A DNA stretch of 64,000 nt, from contig JAANBB010000118.1 in the NCBI GenBank assembly GCA_014621425.1, positions 1-64,000 on the forward strand. Reading direction: 5' to 3'. The notes beneath the pieces were generated by a model, which worked only from the letters and a program-made list of their open reading frames with translations, was not told the origin of the DNA and searched no databases. Of this stretch, positions 1 through 12,200 are shown piece after piece; within the stretch, counting starts at the first letter, position 1, and each line of letters opens with the position of its first letter. A program made the translations under genes and the position numbers. Source of the DNA: Cylindrodendrum hubeiense. Lineage: Eukaryota > Ascomycota > Sordariomycetes > Hypocreales > Nectriaceae.

Positions 1-968
1 TTGGCACGGGACAGATGTGGAGGGACAGTGGCCCGCACAGCCCTTTGAGCTGAGTGCAAAGAGCGCCCGTGCTACCTGGCCATGCACCTGTGCCTGGGTA
101 CTGCTCCAGGTACCCCGCCGCCTACAGCGGTCATGCTCCAGCGCCCAGCTCCACTGCGCTCCAGGCTGCCAGGCCCCCCGTGCCCTGCTGGCCCGCGCCG
201 TGACCGTTGTCGGAGGGCTTCCATGACCGCTGCAATGGGTACCCGACCAGGTACGAACACGTCACTGTGGCCAAGGTACCGCCCAAGGTCAGCTGGCCTC
301 GATTTCTGGCACCACCCGCCAGCACCACCCGCCAGCACCACCCCGTCGCCGTGCCCACCAGGGATATTCCACCACCTAGCTCAGGTACCTAGGTAGTTAA
401 CAGTGTAGCTTAATAGCAGGCAGGCCGGCTTTCCTCCACCTGCAGCATGCAAACTCCATCCGCCTCGTCGCCCACACGCAGCCTGGCCGGGCCATTTTTC
501 TCCCTTGTCGTGGCCCACCGATTCACAGATTCGCCCCACTGAAGCTACCAGAACTCCAGGCTTCCAGGCTCCCTCCAGCATTTGATTGTAGGGTCCCCCC
601 TCACTCGGAGCTGCTGCACGGTCCTAACATACAGGCAAGTGCAATACGTCATTGGCCAGCCTCGATCAGGATCGAGATAGAGATTCACTTTTGCCTAAAC
701 CAATGCTGAACGGCAGGTGGCACTCGTGGGCTCTGCCAGCGAATTCCCTCGTCTGAGTGCGTCACTCCTCGAGATCCACTCGTTCTCTGTCATGGACGGT
801 TCCACCTCATTCAAACTCTTCACATATGTGTTTCGGAGTTACGAGTTTCACGAGTCAATGCTCTCTGTCTGTCTGTCTGTCTTGAAAACTGTTTGCATCA
901 TTCATCAATTATCATCGTAACTATTAATCATTGCATGCTATCAACGCATCGCCCATTTCCCTTCAAAT
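1..968. other. Spacer with GGTACC cluster, no gene seen
   Basis: Downstream (3') flank of the minus-strand GST gene. The open frames are short, overlapping and of biased composition, and none resembles a protein I know. The first 400 bases are GC-rich and hold four GGTACC hexamers plus a 13-base tandem repeat, listed separately. Confidence 0.6.
310..345. repeat. 13-bp tandem repeat, about 2.7 copies
   Basis: The unit caccacccgccag is repeated head to tail in a GC-rich spacer. It does not lie in a supportable gene. Confidence 0.8.
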
Positions 969-2352
969 TCACTTCCTCGCAGTAACAACCTCATCCTCTA
1001 CCTCGAGGATATGGGGCAGCGGGCCCACGGGGGTGATGCCCAGCGGGTTGATCTGGCTGTGGCTGCGCGTGTAGTGGTACTTGATGTGCTCGAACTGCGT
1101 CGTCTCGCCAAACGCCGGCTCCGTCCAGTACAGGTTGCGCATCCATTTGTGCAGCGCCGGGTAGCCTGAGCGGATGTCCCGGATGTTGCACTTGAAGTGC
1201 TGCACGTAGACAGGGTCGAAACGGACGATGGTTACGTACCTGGAAGGAGCATGTGTCAGTTGCATGTCAGGTCAGGAGAAGAGGAAGGGTAACTCACAGG
1301 CGAACATCGGCCTCGGTAATCGTCTTGCCAAAGTAAAACGGTCCATCCTTCTGCTCAGACAGGTGCTTCTCGGCGCGGTCGAGGGCCTCGAAAAGAGCTA
1401 CAACATTGCGCTCATACGCCTCAGCGGTTGTCGCAAAGCCCGCCTTGTACACGCCGTTGTTGATTCCGTCATAAGTCCAGGCGTGGGTCTCCTCAATCTT
1501 CTCCTGGAGCTCCTTGGGGTAGAGCTGGACAGCTCGGTACTTCTCCTCGATGATATCATCAAACTGCGGAAATTGAGTCAGTATATCCCGAATAAATGCC
1601 AAGACAGGACAGGAGAAATTACCTCGGTGCCAAACATGCGCAGAATCTCACTGCTCTCGTTGCTGACAATGCGGTTTGTCTTTTTGTCGTACAGCACGGG
1701 GACAGTGTAGCGGCCGTTGAAATCCTTCTCGGCCTCAAAGTACAGATCGCTCAAGTGGGTGAAGCCCTCGTGACCCTCGATGGGGTCGGGGATGACATTG
1801 TCGCCGTCGAGCTTCTCGTCGGCCGTGACAAAGCGCCAGCCGCCCTGGGCGAGGTGCCAGTGGACGACGGAGTAGGAGACGATGTCTTCCAGGCCCTTGA
1901 GCTTGCGGGCGATCAGGGTGCGGTGCGCCCAGGGGCAGGCGTAGCTGACGTAGAGGTGGTAGCGGCCCTTCTCAGGAGGGTACTTGGCGCCGGCTTCGCG
2001 CGAGATCCAGTCGCGGAACGAGCTGACCTGGCGCTTGAACTCGCCAGACTTGTCGCCGGGCGTGACCCAATCGGTGACTTTGGCGGTGGTGCTGGCCTGT
2101 GGTGGTAGAACCGTGTCAGTGGGGAGTGGTCTCGCGGGGAGTGGTTGCGCGGGGAGTGGTCGCACGAGGGGTGTAATGGAACACAAAACTCACCATTCTG
2201 AACTGTGATGCGAGCAATTGAGTTGTGCGGTGTTGCGGCGACGGCTTCTTGAACGAAGCGAAGGTTCGGAGCTGTTGTAAGTTCTTGTTGAGATTGTTGT
2301 TGCAGGCTCGGAGTGCTCGGAGTACTCGAGTGCTGGTTCTCTGCATCGACAT
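969..2352 (-). CDS. ECM4: Glutathione S-transferase, omega/ECM4 type (S-glutathionyl-hydroquinone reductase)
   Basis: Likely a glutathione-dependent reductase of glutathionyl-hydroquinones (ECM4/GTO, Xi-class GST). Four exons read complement of 2194-2352, 1623-2096, 1298-1563 and 969-1239, all with GT..AG borders and matching phases; the product is 389 aa. The thioredoxin-like N-terminal half carries the active-site motif CPWAHRT with the catalytic Cys. The [13 protein letters not shown] and [16 protein letters not shown] stretches typical of the family follow. The C-terminal helical domain ends in a segment with [13 protein letters not shown]. The first 53 residues contain no Asp or Glu and many Arg/Ser/Gln, like a mitochondrial presequence. 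Exon 1 ends exactly on a second ATG, so a shorter 337-aa cytosolic form starting MASTTAKV is also possible. The family call is firm; which start is used is inference. Confidence 0.9.
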
Positions 2353-3290
2353 TGGGGGGAGGGACGGTCGCTGGTCAAGTGCGAAGACGTATGTCTATAT
2401 ATACCGAGCTCGAGCTACCGAATGCAGTGGAGATGATGCAAGATGGTAATGGCTATCCTATCGTTTCCATCCGCCCATCCCCCCTACCACCGAATTCCTC
2501 GGCCGTCTCGCCGCATCACCCGTCGGGGATCACTAAGACTTTCTCAGCAACCTGCCCCTCATGACAAAATGCCCGCCCGCCTGCGGGGAGCACGTCGCTA
2601 AAGCTCGCCCTGGCCTTAGACCCTGCTAGGCCGCGTTGGGCGAGGGTCCGGCGACTCCAGAGTCCGCTTCCAGCAAGCTGCGAACAACGACGCCGTCATC
2701 TCTCCTCTCACTGGCCCGTCGCACTGCAAAATGCCACCGTCATCCAGACAGCTGCCACCCCGCTTTTGCTAGTGGATGCGGCTGTATCAGTCATCACCAC
2801 GACCCTTCTTGATAATTCCACCTAGCATGACGAACTGCTTGGTAACCAGACCCCAATTAGATCATGGAGCTATAAGCGTATTACGACGTAGCATCTTCAC
2901 CGTTTGAACTTTGTTTCATCATGAGCGTTCCATACATGCTTCCACAGAGCATGAACCTAGTACCACGCGAAACCGCATTCATTAATTTCCTTGCCTGCAT
3001 CAAACCCCGCAATTGTCTTCTCATCACATCACGCCCAAGGATCCTCACTCCACAGGCCAAACAAGCACGGCGCTCATACAGTTGCGTCACTTTCCCAGTC
3101 GAGTGCCCATATTCAACAATGTAAATCGTAGCATCGACTCCCGGTCTCGTGTCGTAACATATAGCCAGAGCGTAATATTCATCTATCTTTATGCATCATC
3201 ATGCGTTCAGGCCCTGCTCTATTGCACCTCGGCCGCAATCTTCACTCTGTTGCATCTATTCCTGTACAACTATACACATCCATCACAACT
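2353..3290. other. Spacer between GST promoter and UBA1 3' end
   Basis: It holds the presumed promoter and 5' UTR of the GST gene on its left and the 3' UTR of the E1 gene on its right. I see no gene, RNA or repeat in it. Confidence 0.6.
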
Positions 3291-6200
3291 TCAAGCAACC
3301 TTCACCTTGATGTAGGGGACTTCCACATCTTCCTCATCCAAATCCTCGGCCACAATCTCAAAGATGACCTCCTTCTGGTGAGACGGAATGGGCTTCTTGG
3401 AGATCAGCTCAACCAATTGGCTGAGCTTGAGCGCATATCGCTCCTTAAGCTTGGCAGGAGGGAAGAAAGACGCGTACAAGAGGCTGACACCTGAGCTCAG
3501 CATGCTGATACTCAGGCCGCGCTCCTTGAAGTTATCCAGGAGCTGCTGGAGCGTCACATCCTCCAACTCGAATCGATCCCAAATCTTGTCAAGAGTAACT
3601 TTGCCGTTGGGTCCCTTGTACTCAACCTTGGGGCTAGCAATCGGCTCGCTGAAGCCGAAGAAAGGCAGAGCCAGGTTGATGAATCCGTTCTTGTACTGCT
3701 CGACATCGGTCTTGCCGTCGATGACCTTGTACAGCTCAAGAACCACCAGACCAGTGACCAGGGCAGTGGTGGTGGCAATGGCGGGGATAATCTTGCCGGC
3801 AATGAACTTAGTCTTGTGTCGGTCCGCAGCCTCAATCTTGTAGTTCTCCGCTCTCAGGTTGCTGCAAGCTGTGATGAAGTCGATGTGATGGTTCGAGTCA
3901 TCATCCTTCTCAAAGTCGACAGGCACCAGCTGGAAGCCAGACAGAGTGTTAGGCGAAGGCAGGCTGGCAGTAAGCTTGTCCAGCTCGTCGTTGTCGTCGA
4001 AGCTGCTGGCGTTCGGGTCCTTCTCACGGGTCAGTACATTGCGAAGCGAATCGAAAAGCGAGTCACTTACAGGCTCCTTATCATCTGCCTGGATCTTGAC
4101 GCTAGAGTCGGGGGAGAAGTCGGGTACAATGACGTTCTCCAACTCACGCAGGTAAATAGCCTTATCGGTACCAGGCGACTTAATGTTGTAGTTGAAGGCA
4201 TGCAGGTTGGCTGCAGACACGACGAACCCGAAATGGGTGGCGTTGTTGGGATCGAACTTGAGAGCGTCAGGAGCACGCTTGGGGCCTGACCAGAACGGGG
4301 TGCCAGTCGAGGTCTCAACATCCTTGGGGAAGTTGTACAGCAGCTGCTGGATCTTGTTGGCGAACTCGGTCTCGAAGAGCATACGGGCCCAGGCGATACA
4401 ATCCTCAAAGGTTCGGGGTCGCTCAGTAGTCAGGTAGTTTCGGATCGTCTCCAAGGTATCCTTCTGGTTACCGCCCTGCTTCAGGGTGGTCTCAATGAAG
4501 TTAGGCTGAGTCAAATACAGGTTGACCGTCTGAGGAGCCTTGACAAATGACCTCTCAAACATGTACTCCTTGGACCAAGCAATGGTGTGCTCGATGCGGT
4601 TGGGGAAACTTCGGATGGTGCACATGGGAAACTCCTTCTCAGGGGGATCCTGAGAGGAAGAGTATGACTCAGTGAGGTGAGGGAGCACAACCTGCGTGTT
4701 ACCCTTGGTTCCAAGGGTGCCGCTCTCGAGCAGGGGCTTGCGGAAGAAAACGCATCGTCTGTCGACATATGTTCGTGCCTCGACGTTGTCCAGGGCATTA
4801 GTCACGCCATCCAGGTTCTCCCAGAAATCCTCGTTGAAGACGTGCTCAGTCTCGGGACTGACACGCTCCTTGAGAGTCTCAATATGGCCGACCAGCTCAG
4901 GGTTCATTCTCTGAACAGCCTTGGCAGCGCAGTCACTCTTCATGTGGCCGACATCGTCAGCACGGAAGAGGAACTGTCGGTTAAGGTTGCTTCGCTCGAT
5001 AGAGTCCATATCCGTCACCCAGATCTTGCCCTCAGGACCCGTGCCAAGACCGATCATTGCCCAGTTCTTGAGCATCTCACATCCAATAGCGCCAGCACCA
5101 ACAAGGAACTGCTTCAGGTTCGCAATCTTCTGCTGGTACTCGGTACCGAAGACGGCGATCTGGCCATCGTAACGGCTGCCGATAGGCTTGCATAGCTCGA
5201 CTGATCGCTTCGTAGACGTGGGCAAGGACTCGAGGGAGTCGAAGTACAACCACTGGTTAATAGGCTGGAACTTTCCGGAAACCGCCTTCAGAACCTCCTG
5301 TGCCGTGGCTCCACCAAAGAAGGCCGCCATCGGGCTAAGGTCACCCAGGGCCTGGTAGCTCAGCTCCTTTAGGAGCTTCTCGTCGAGCTCAATCTCCAAT
5401 CCCTCATCCTCGGCGAACTTCTTAGCGGCGCCGAGAACGATGGTCGCATCCTCATCATCCATGGGGTTCGGGAGTCGCTTCTTAGAAAGCTGGAAAGCGT
5501 GAAGGGCCTGGAATCCAAGATGAAGTTGCTGGGGTCGGTCGAACTTGGCAAAGTCGGACACCAAGAACTCGGGCTCCCTCAAAGCAGTGGTAAAGGTCTT
5601 GAAGTCGACGATTGTGGGCATCTTGACCTGCTGGTACATGCCGCCACGAGTGTACTGACCAAGGCCAGTCACATCGCCAATCGAGAAAGTGTAAGGGCCC
5701 TTGACGGTAATCTTGCGGGGCTCAGCGCCGTTGAGCGCCTCCATACCCTCGACCTCGGTGAAGGTCACAAAATCGCCATCCTCCAGGCCGTGTCGGGTCT
5801 CGTCGAGGGCGGACACCAAGCCCTCCTCGTCGATTCCGGCGATGATTCCGGTCAAGGGGGTTTCGCCGGTAGCATCCATGATCGTGAACTTCTCGCCGAA
5901 ATCGCAAAAGATGGAGCCGAAAAGTCCGAAGGTGTCAGCGATGACAACATAGATGCCCTTGGTGTGGCAGTAGTCGGCGATGGCCTTCTGCGAGTCGATG
6001 GGAACATTGGTCAAGACGACGATCTGGTACTTGTCGAACTGGGAGTAGTTCTCGTTGAGTCTAATCAGACGGTCAGTATGGCACCGCCGGTGCGTAGTGA
6101 GTGTGGAAGCGACTTACCCAGCAGACTGATGGACCTTGACGGGAGTGTATGCGTTGAGCTCAGCCACGCGGGGGGCAGTGACCTCGTCTCTGGGCTTTCC

Positions 6201-6673
6201 GACATCCTCAGGCTTGAGGAAGAACTGGGACGACAGATCGGCCAGCTGGACGGGGGCGGGGTCGTAGACAGTAAGGCTCTTGACACCAGCCAAGGCGATG
6301 TTCTTGGCAACCTCGACACCGAGGCCCTTGAGACCAACGATGAGGACGTTGGAAGCGCCCATGCGCTTCATGGCCTCGTGGCCTAAGACATAGAGCTGTC
6401 GGCTGTAGAGGGACTCGTCGATTTCGGTGTGTCCGACGACAGACTCGTCGACCTGCATTCGGGTCGCGAGGTCGACCTCGGGCAGCTTAGATTCCTGTGA
6501 GGATTTGTGGTCAGCATAAAGTAGCGGAGCGTGCGCTGGCGGGAAGCCGCTGGATGGTAGATTGCGTTGGGCTCCGCATGACAGAAGGGCGGTCATGACG
6601 ACAGAGCTATGCTCTCCAGCTCTGCGGCGCTGCGGGGAGGGATATCGTGCCAGGGAGAGAAACTCACAGCCAT
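3291..6673 (-). CDS. uba1: Ubiquitin-activating enzyme E1
   Basis: It adenylates ubiquitin with ATP, forms a Cys thioester and passes ubiquitin to E2 enzymes, in cytosol and nucleus. Exons read complement of 6668-6673, 6118-6494 and 3291-6060, giving 1050 aa, the usual length. The inactive adenylation half carries [14 protein letters not shown] and [15 protein letters not shown]. The active adenylation half carries the ATP loop VGAGAIGCE, the [18 protein letters not shown] region, and the PMCTIRSFP motif with catalytic Cys at about residue 608 (yeast Cys600). The C-terminal ubiquitin-fold domain for E2 recruitment ends YIKVKVA. The first coding exon is only six bases (Met-Ala before a GTGAGT donor). 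That start is inferred from splice signals; the next in-frame Met is residue 15 (MQVDES). The family call is certain; only the extreme N-terminus is open. Confidence 0.95.
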
Positions 6674-8302
6674 AATGCGCTTGTGGGATGTAGGTGACTC
6701 CCCGTCGGAGAGCTTTCGCTTCCCCAGCTTTCCCGTCGCAGATAAAGAGGGAATCTTGGAGGTGGTGCGGTGCGAGGTCGTCGAGGGTGATCCAGCACCA
6801 GGCAGAACTCAACCCCGCCAAGCAGCTGATTCAAGGACGTGAGGTAAAGCGGAAGGGACCTGCGAGGAGGAGGGATAGATCGTAGGGTCGCGGGAGTGGG
6901 AGCTGGTTCTCTCTTGTGATGTATCGAGAGGACAGAGATGGGTGCGCGAGAGTATTTAGTGAGAAGCAAGAAGACGGAGCAGGCAGTCGGCGGCTGAGGA
7001 GAGCGGCAGCAGCCGTGTTGATGAGGTAATGGCCCAGGACGGCTTGTGACAGGTGGCGGGCGCATGAGTTTCCAGTGGCTTCCTACCTACCGGGGCCTCC
7101 CTTCAACGCCTGAGCAGGGGGAATGAGGGGCAGTGAAGGTCGAGGTGGGGAATTTGTCACCCAGGTTGGCCCAGGTTGACCCGGTGCCTAAGGTGCCCCG
7201 CCACCAGAAAGGTACCTGTGCAGGGATGCCATAAGCTGCATCATTCCACTGCGAAATAACTCCGTCATGGGCTAGCTGAGCTTCTTTCAACGAAGGCGAT
7301 ATTGACAATTAAATCCATTTTTAGTTTCTGGAAAGCTCCCCGGGTTCTCATAGCACGGGTTTCCCACACCTCAGTTGTCTCTCTCGCCATACATGATCTG
7401 ACATCATGTTTCCCCCCCGCTTTGGCATGAGAGAGTCAGAGCGTCGAGAAGCCCCCACTCTGGAGCATGCCTCACTCAGCTCAGCAATGCAGTAGACGTA
7501 ACATGGAAGGCCGTTCACCAAGTTATCTAGGTTTGCATCGCATTTTTGAAGCTGACGTTGATGGAGTTAATGATCGTATACATATCACATGTAGAGGCGC
7601 TTGCTGATTACCTAAGGTATGATGGTGCCGACTGGGGAATAGGCCTACCCTGGACCTAAGCTGCGTGCAAGAGTGTTTCGAGCTACAACTACCCATTTCG
7701 AATTCCTATATTCCACTCGTTTCTATTGCATGCTGTCCTTGTCTATTTATAAATTCTGGATATCATTTGCCGTCACATTTTCTCTAATTATATCAACTCA
7801 GGGGTGTTAAACATCACTTGCCTAATCCCTCTCGCCGAAGGCTGCCATGCCTGCCGGGAGCCACGGAGCAGTTGACCACCAGCGGATTATTAACCAAACA
7901 CAGGCCAATATCTTACTCCAATGTCGTCATCCATGGAACACCACTGCAAAAATCTAATCACAAGAACACCGTGTAGCGTGTTTGCAATGTAAGCATACTT
8001 GAGTCACTCACTTCTGGGGACTTGCCGGCGTCGATTACTCAGAGAGACACAACGAGGAGCTACATCACTGTCACTCAGTTTCAGACTGGGAAGTATCGAA
8101 TGTTTCTTCATTTGACTGTCCGTAATGTCGCCATTGGATCTTAAAGACCCAGGTATGACTAAGCCTCGCGAGTTCCCGTAAGACCACCACAGCTCGAGGC
8201 AGAGTCTGGTACCCGACGAAATTCCTGTGATAGGAAGCTCTGGAATAATACCACATCATTCTGATATCTCGAGCAAAGAAACGGAAGCATGCTAGGTATG
8301 GA
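6674..8302. other. Spacer between UBA1 promoter and FKBP 3' end
   Basis: The left part, to about 7080, is GC-rich and is the likely promoter and 5' UTR of the E1 gene. The rest is more AT-rich, and I see no gene, tRNA or clear repeat in it. Confidence 0.6.
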
Positions 8303-9259
8303 TCAATTCTTGATGTCCTTCAGCCAGACATCGCTAAATCAGAGGTCAGCATCAATAATTGATCTCAAACACGAAGGAATATTCTTACAAGATGAGGTCA
8401 GCAGCGGGGGGGATGTGACCGGGGAAACCCCTATAAAGGCTTGTTAGCATATCATCACCCATATGGGTCCGTGGCGGAATAGAATCAGTAAGGTGATGTA
8501 GGATAGGAGTAAAGTAGGTATCTGTCCGCATATACACTCTTGTGGAAGGGTTGGGGGAGTAGCGAGGAAGAGAGACCATGACCAATTGGCCTCGACTGTG
8601 AGAAAAGGAAGCGGAGGGCTTACCGACTACCGTAACCGAAGTCACTAGAGGGGTATTCGTTAGCATAGATATCTTTGCAGTTGCTATCAAGGAAAGGATT
8701 GCATACGAGGAGATGACGAGCGTGGCCTTCTCGCCGACTTGCATCTTGGTGACACCCTCATCCCAGCCTGGAGGTAGAGGAGTTAATCGCGACTCTCAGT
8801 TGAAGAAGGGAAAGGAGAGGAGCTGGCAGGTCAGGTACCCTTGATAACGCGACCAACGCCGATTGCAGTCTCAAAGTCGCCGCGGCCGACTGAAGAGTCG
8901 AACCTGAGGAGGCACATCAGTCAATTAACCGGCGCAAGATAGGATGAGAAAACCTACTGTGCGCCCTTCTGGTTCGGAGCCGCTTCGTCCCGGAGGTAGC
9001 CAGTGTACTCGATAATGACGGTCTGCCCAGCCTTGGGAAAGGCACCGGTGCCCGGCTGGGTAGTAATCTTTTCGACGCCCATGATGGTGTTTTTCTTGGG
9101 GGAAATTGTTGTTTTAGAGCGTGTGGATGAGGAAGAATGAAAGCTTGAGGATGAGAGGAAGCCTCGGGAAGCTAGGGAAGGCGGAGGAGACCAAGCTTTA
9201 ATATGGCGACCAAGGGCCCGAGTAGACAGGACCCGGAAAGGCAGGGACCGGAACGACAT
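8303..9259 (-). CDS. FPR1: FKBP12-type peptidyl-prolyl cis-trans isomerase, with presequence
   Basis: It catalyses prolyl cis-trans isomerisation and is the family that binds FK506 and rapamycin. Six exons read complement of 8958-9259, 8839-8903, 8707-8767, 8624-8644, 8389-8430 and 8303-8333; all phases match. From the ATG at 9082 the product is a canonical 114-aa single-domain FKBP: VEKITTQPGTG, VIIEYTGYL, FDSSVGRG, VGRVIKGWDEG, GFPGHIPP and LIFDVWLKDIKN. From the ATG at 9259 it gains 59 residues rich in Arg and Ser with no acidic residue, as expected of a mitochondrial presequence, giving 173 aa. One gene may therefore serve two compartments; this is inference. The 21-nt exon at 8624-8644 encodes DFGYGS in the 80s loop. 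The two starts are in the same open exon. Confidence 0.92.
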
Positions 9260-12200
9260 GGTTAGTTGGGTAAGGTAGGTAGGCAAGGCAGGTACTGTGA
9301 AGGACAGGTACAGAGCTAAAGATCACACGTCTCTGGAGGAAGTTCGTGCCTCCCAACTTCTCGTCGCTGGACTGTGGATAGTGGGGTGCGATCGACGGCG
9401 GGGCAACCACAGGCGGAGGAGTTACGAGCTGGCGCGATGACAACGGGTGCCAATCAGCAGCGCCGCAGGGTCCACTTGGGATGACGAGCGAAAGAAGCAC
9501 GCAGAAGCGCTGCGTGGTCCAGTTGGATCGTGATGGATATGGTGAGTGATTTGGGGGGGCGCGGCTGTCAATGCGTCATGAAGCTACCAGGGGAGGTGCT
9601 TGCGAAAGTCAATTTATCCCTGGGCCGCTGTACGCGGCGTTGCTCCCACCGCTAGAAACACGAAGACGAGGCTCGGCTCAGAAGAGGTGAGGGACCTTAG
9701 TTACGTAGGTCCAGCTAGGTACCTACCCGCCTATAATTAGCACTAGTTGGTACCTCACTTGGCAGTACTGCCAGGCTGCTGCTCAGTGAGGCTGGTACCT
9801 GGACGTGGGTCTCGCTGAGAGGCATGCACTGTACCATGCATCACAGGACATCGAGATCCAAGACCAAGAATTCAGACGAAGCAACACCAGACAAACATGA
9901 GACGAGACTTATGGGCCGTTGCCCGCCCGGTATACGTACTATCCCCATTGAAGCTCCATCTCGTCTCTAAACGAAGCCTCCGCGCATGCTGTCGTATCAC
10001 TGTCACGCTGCTGCTACTAGGTGCGGAGCTCAAGGCCGTTTGGGGATCCGGGGCGCCTCAAGTGTGAGACCATGGAGCCGCCATCACTCGGAGCCCACCT
10101 TCCCAAGACCCAGATATCGGTTCTCGCCCAAGAACAAAGCAACCAACTCGGATGATGCGTCACATCTGCTGCATCCTCTGCGGCACGGGCCCCTCCGCCG
10201 TGGATGGCGGCTGGGCGGTCGGGCGGCCGATTACCATGTCGTGACATCTTGGACATCGCCATGTGCCCAGTGCGCCGCGGCCGACTTTGCTTCGGCACTC
10301 CAATACCTAAGCTCCATAGGCCGTAAACGACGTCGTGCAGATCGAATCACCGGCACCTTGCATATGTGTAGCCTCGATCTCTGTTGGCGGTCGCTTCAGA
10401 AGGCCATCTCGCGTAACATGGGACCCAACGACGCTGCAATTGATCCACGTTTCATGTTCCCCGAAATCACTGCATGTAGACCCAAAGATGGCATTCTCCA
10501 GGCTTCATGGTGTCTTATCTCTTTTGCCGGTACTCCACGTGGTGACTTAGGGATTGGCGTCCGAAGGTCTGGCTGTGAGAGTAGCTTCTGCCAACCATAA
10601 TCGAGACTGGTCTGGATTAGGAACTCCTTGCACCAAGCCAAATCATACATCCAATCACACTGAGTGAGAAACAAGTGCAATCCTGACTAGAGAAAAGTTG
10701 GTGGCTTACCGTTAGCCGGAATCCTCCAAGGTGCATTTGCATATAGCCAAGACCCGAAACATATCGGGTATTGTCCGTTCGAGGTGACAATCTGATGATG
10801 ACATATCCAATCATCGACCACCATCTGCTGCCCGACCAAGCGGTTAGCGCACGTCCCTGTGGTACGACCTCGTATGCATCGTCGATTGAACTTGTCTGGA
10901 AACCCCACGATATATTCGTGGAGACCTGATCTCCCCCTAACCCGATGGTCTTCGGATGCAAACTAATGGCCTGCAGATGCGAAGGAGTAGCGATAAGGCC
11001 CCGTATTCGTCCGCCATGACATTAATGCAAACACGTGGAGTAGGAATATTGGTTTGCAATTCTGGGCCCTGTGGTTGTTGGCAGTGCTGCTGCCGAGACG
11101 CAGATCGGAATGATGCGAGTGGTCCGAGGTCGAGGACGTAGGTCTGAAAAGACGCGATCGATCACGCCTCTTTGTTTTTGTGTAACGCCGAAGTGACCAT
11201 TCGCATCATTGGCGTTTTATGCATGCCACCGAGAGTATAGACTAGAGTTCGAATTTTAGCAGGATATCATGATGCTCTGGATGGGAGGAAGCGATGAACC
11301 ATGTGTCATTTACTATATGTGATAATATGAGAAGAGTATTTCTTGGTTCTTGTGTTGGAAAAGAAACGTTCGCCATGGCTGCAATTTCTTGATACCAGAC
11401 GCGAATGCGACTTGGCGCTGCATCGTCTGTATTGATAAATGCCATGCCAGTCTGCGGGCCTGAAGATATAGCAGGTTATAGGAACATCGGCACGAATGTC
11501 TGGATGGGTCAGGGATCTGATTGAGGAGTTGAAATGATGGGAGTGTAAAATTGTGCATCTGTAGGAGAATTAGCGGAAGCCGCCATGGCTTGAGCGAACG
11601 AAACACGACCACCGTTCTCTGGCGTGAAGCCACATTAATCAGGGCGCCACATTCGCGACTTTGCTTGGCTACGGCTTTTCTTTCCCGGAGTGTCCTGATG
11701 CTCATGGCCAAGATATTCGACCTCGGCTATAAGTCACTGTCACCCCGCTCTACCACCACACCGTCTCATGGATGTACTCCTCGATCTGCAGTTACACCCT
11801 GTATAATGTTTCAAAATTTCTTGATTTGGAGATTTTCACTGGTATAATGCAGGTTTAATATGCCGCTACGAGATTGTTTTCGTGGTTGCCTGGATTTTGA
11901 CCTTATTGGCCTCGTCGCAAGGAAAGCCATCTGTGGCAGGTTCTCCGTACAATTTTGCACAACGGGGAGGAAACAAGGAATTCAAGGAGAAAAATTATAC
12001 AGGATTGGAAATCATCATTTCTCTGTGTCACTTCTCCACCTTTGTGTATTTTCCATAGTGGATGCAACCAGGAAGAGGAGGAGTGTGGCAGTGGACTTGA
12101 GGATGCTGGTTCACAGGTGGCGAAGGAAGTGGATAGAGTTATCCGCCGAGCAAGGTCGAGACCATCCTCCTCCCAGCGCGTGAAGCATGGTGATAACAGC

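Noticed and set aside
9986..10600. 204-codon plus-strand frame in the 4.3 kb spacer
   Set aside because: The composition is Arg/Cys/His-heavy, there is no domain, no splice partners, and overlapping frames occur on the other strand; it looks like chance.
11242..11445. 67-codon minus-strand frame with fairly protein-like composition
   Set aside because: It has an ATG and no internal stop but is too short, unrecognised and without neighbours to support it.
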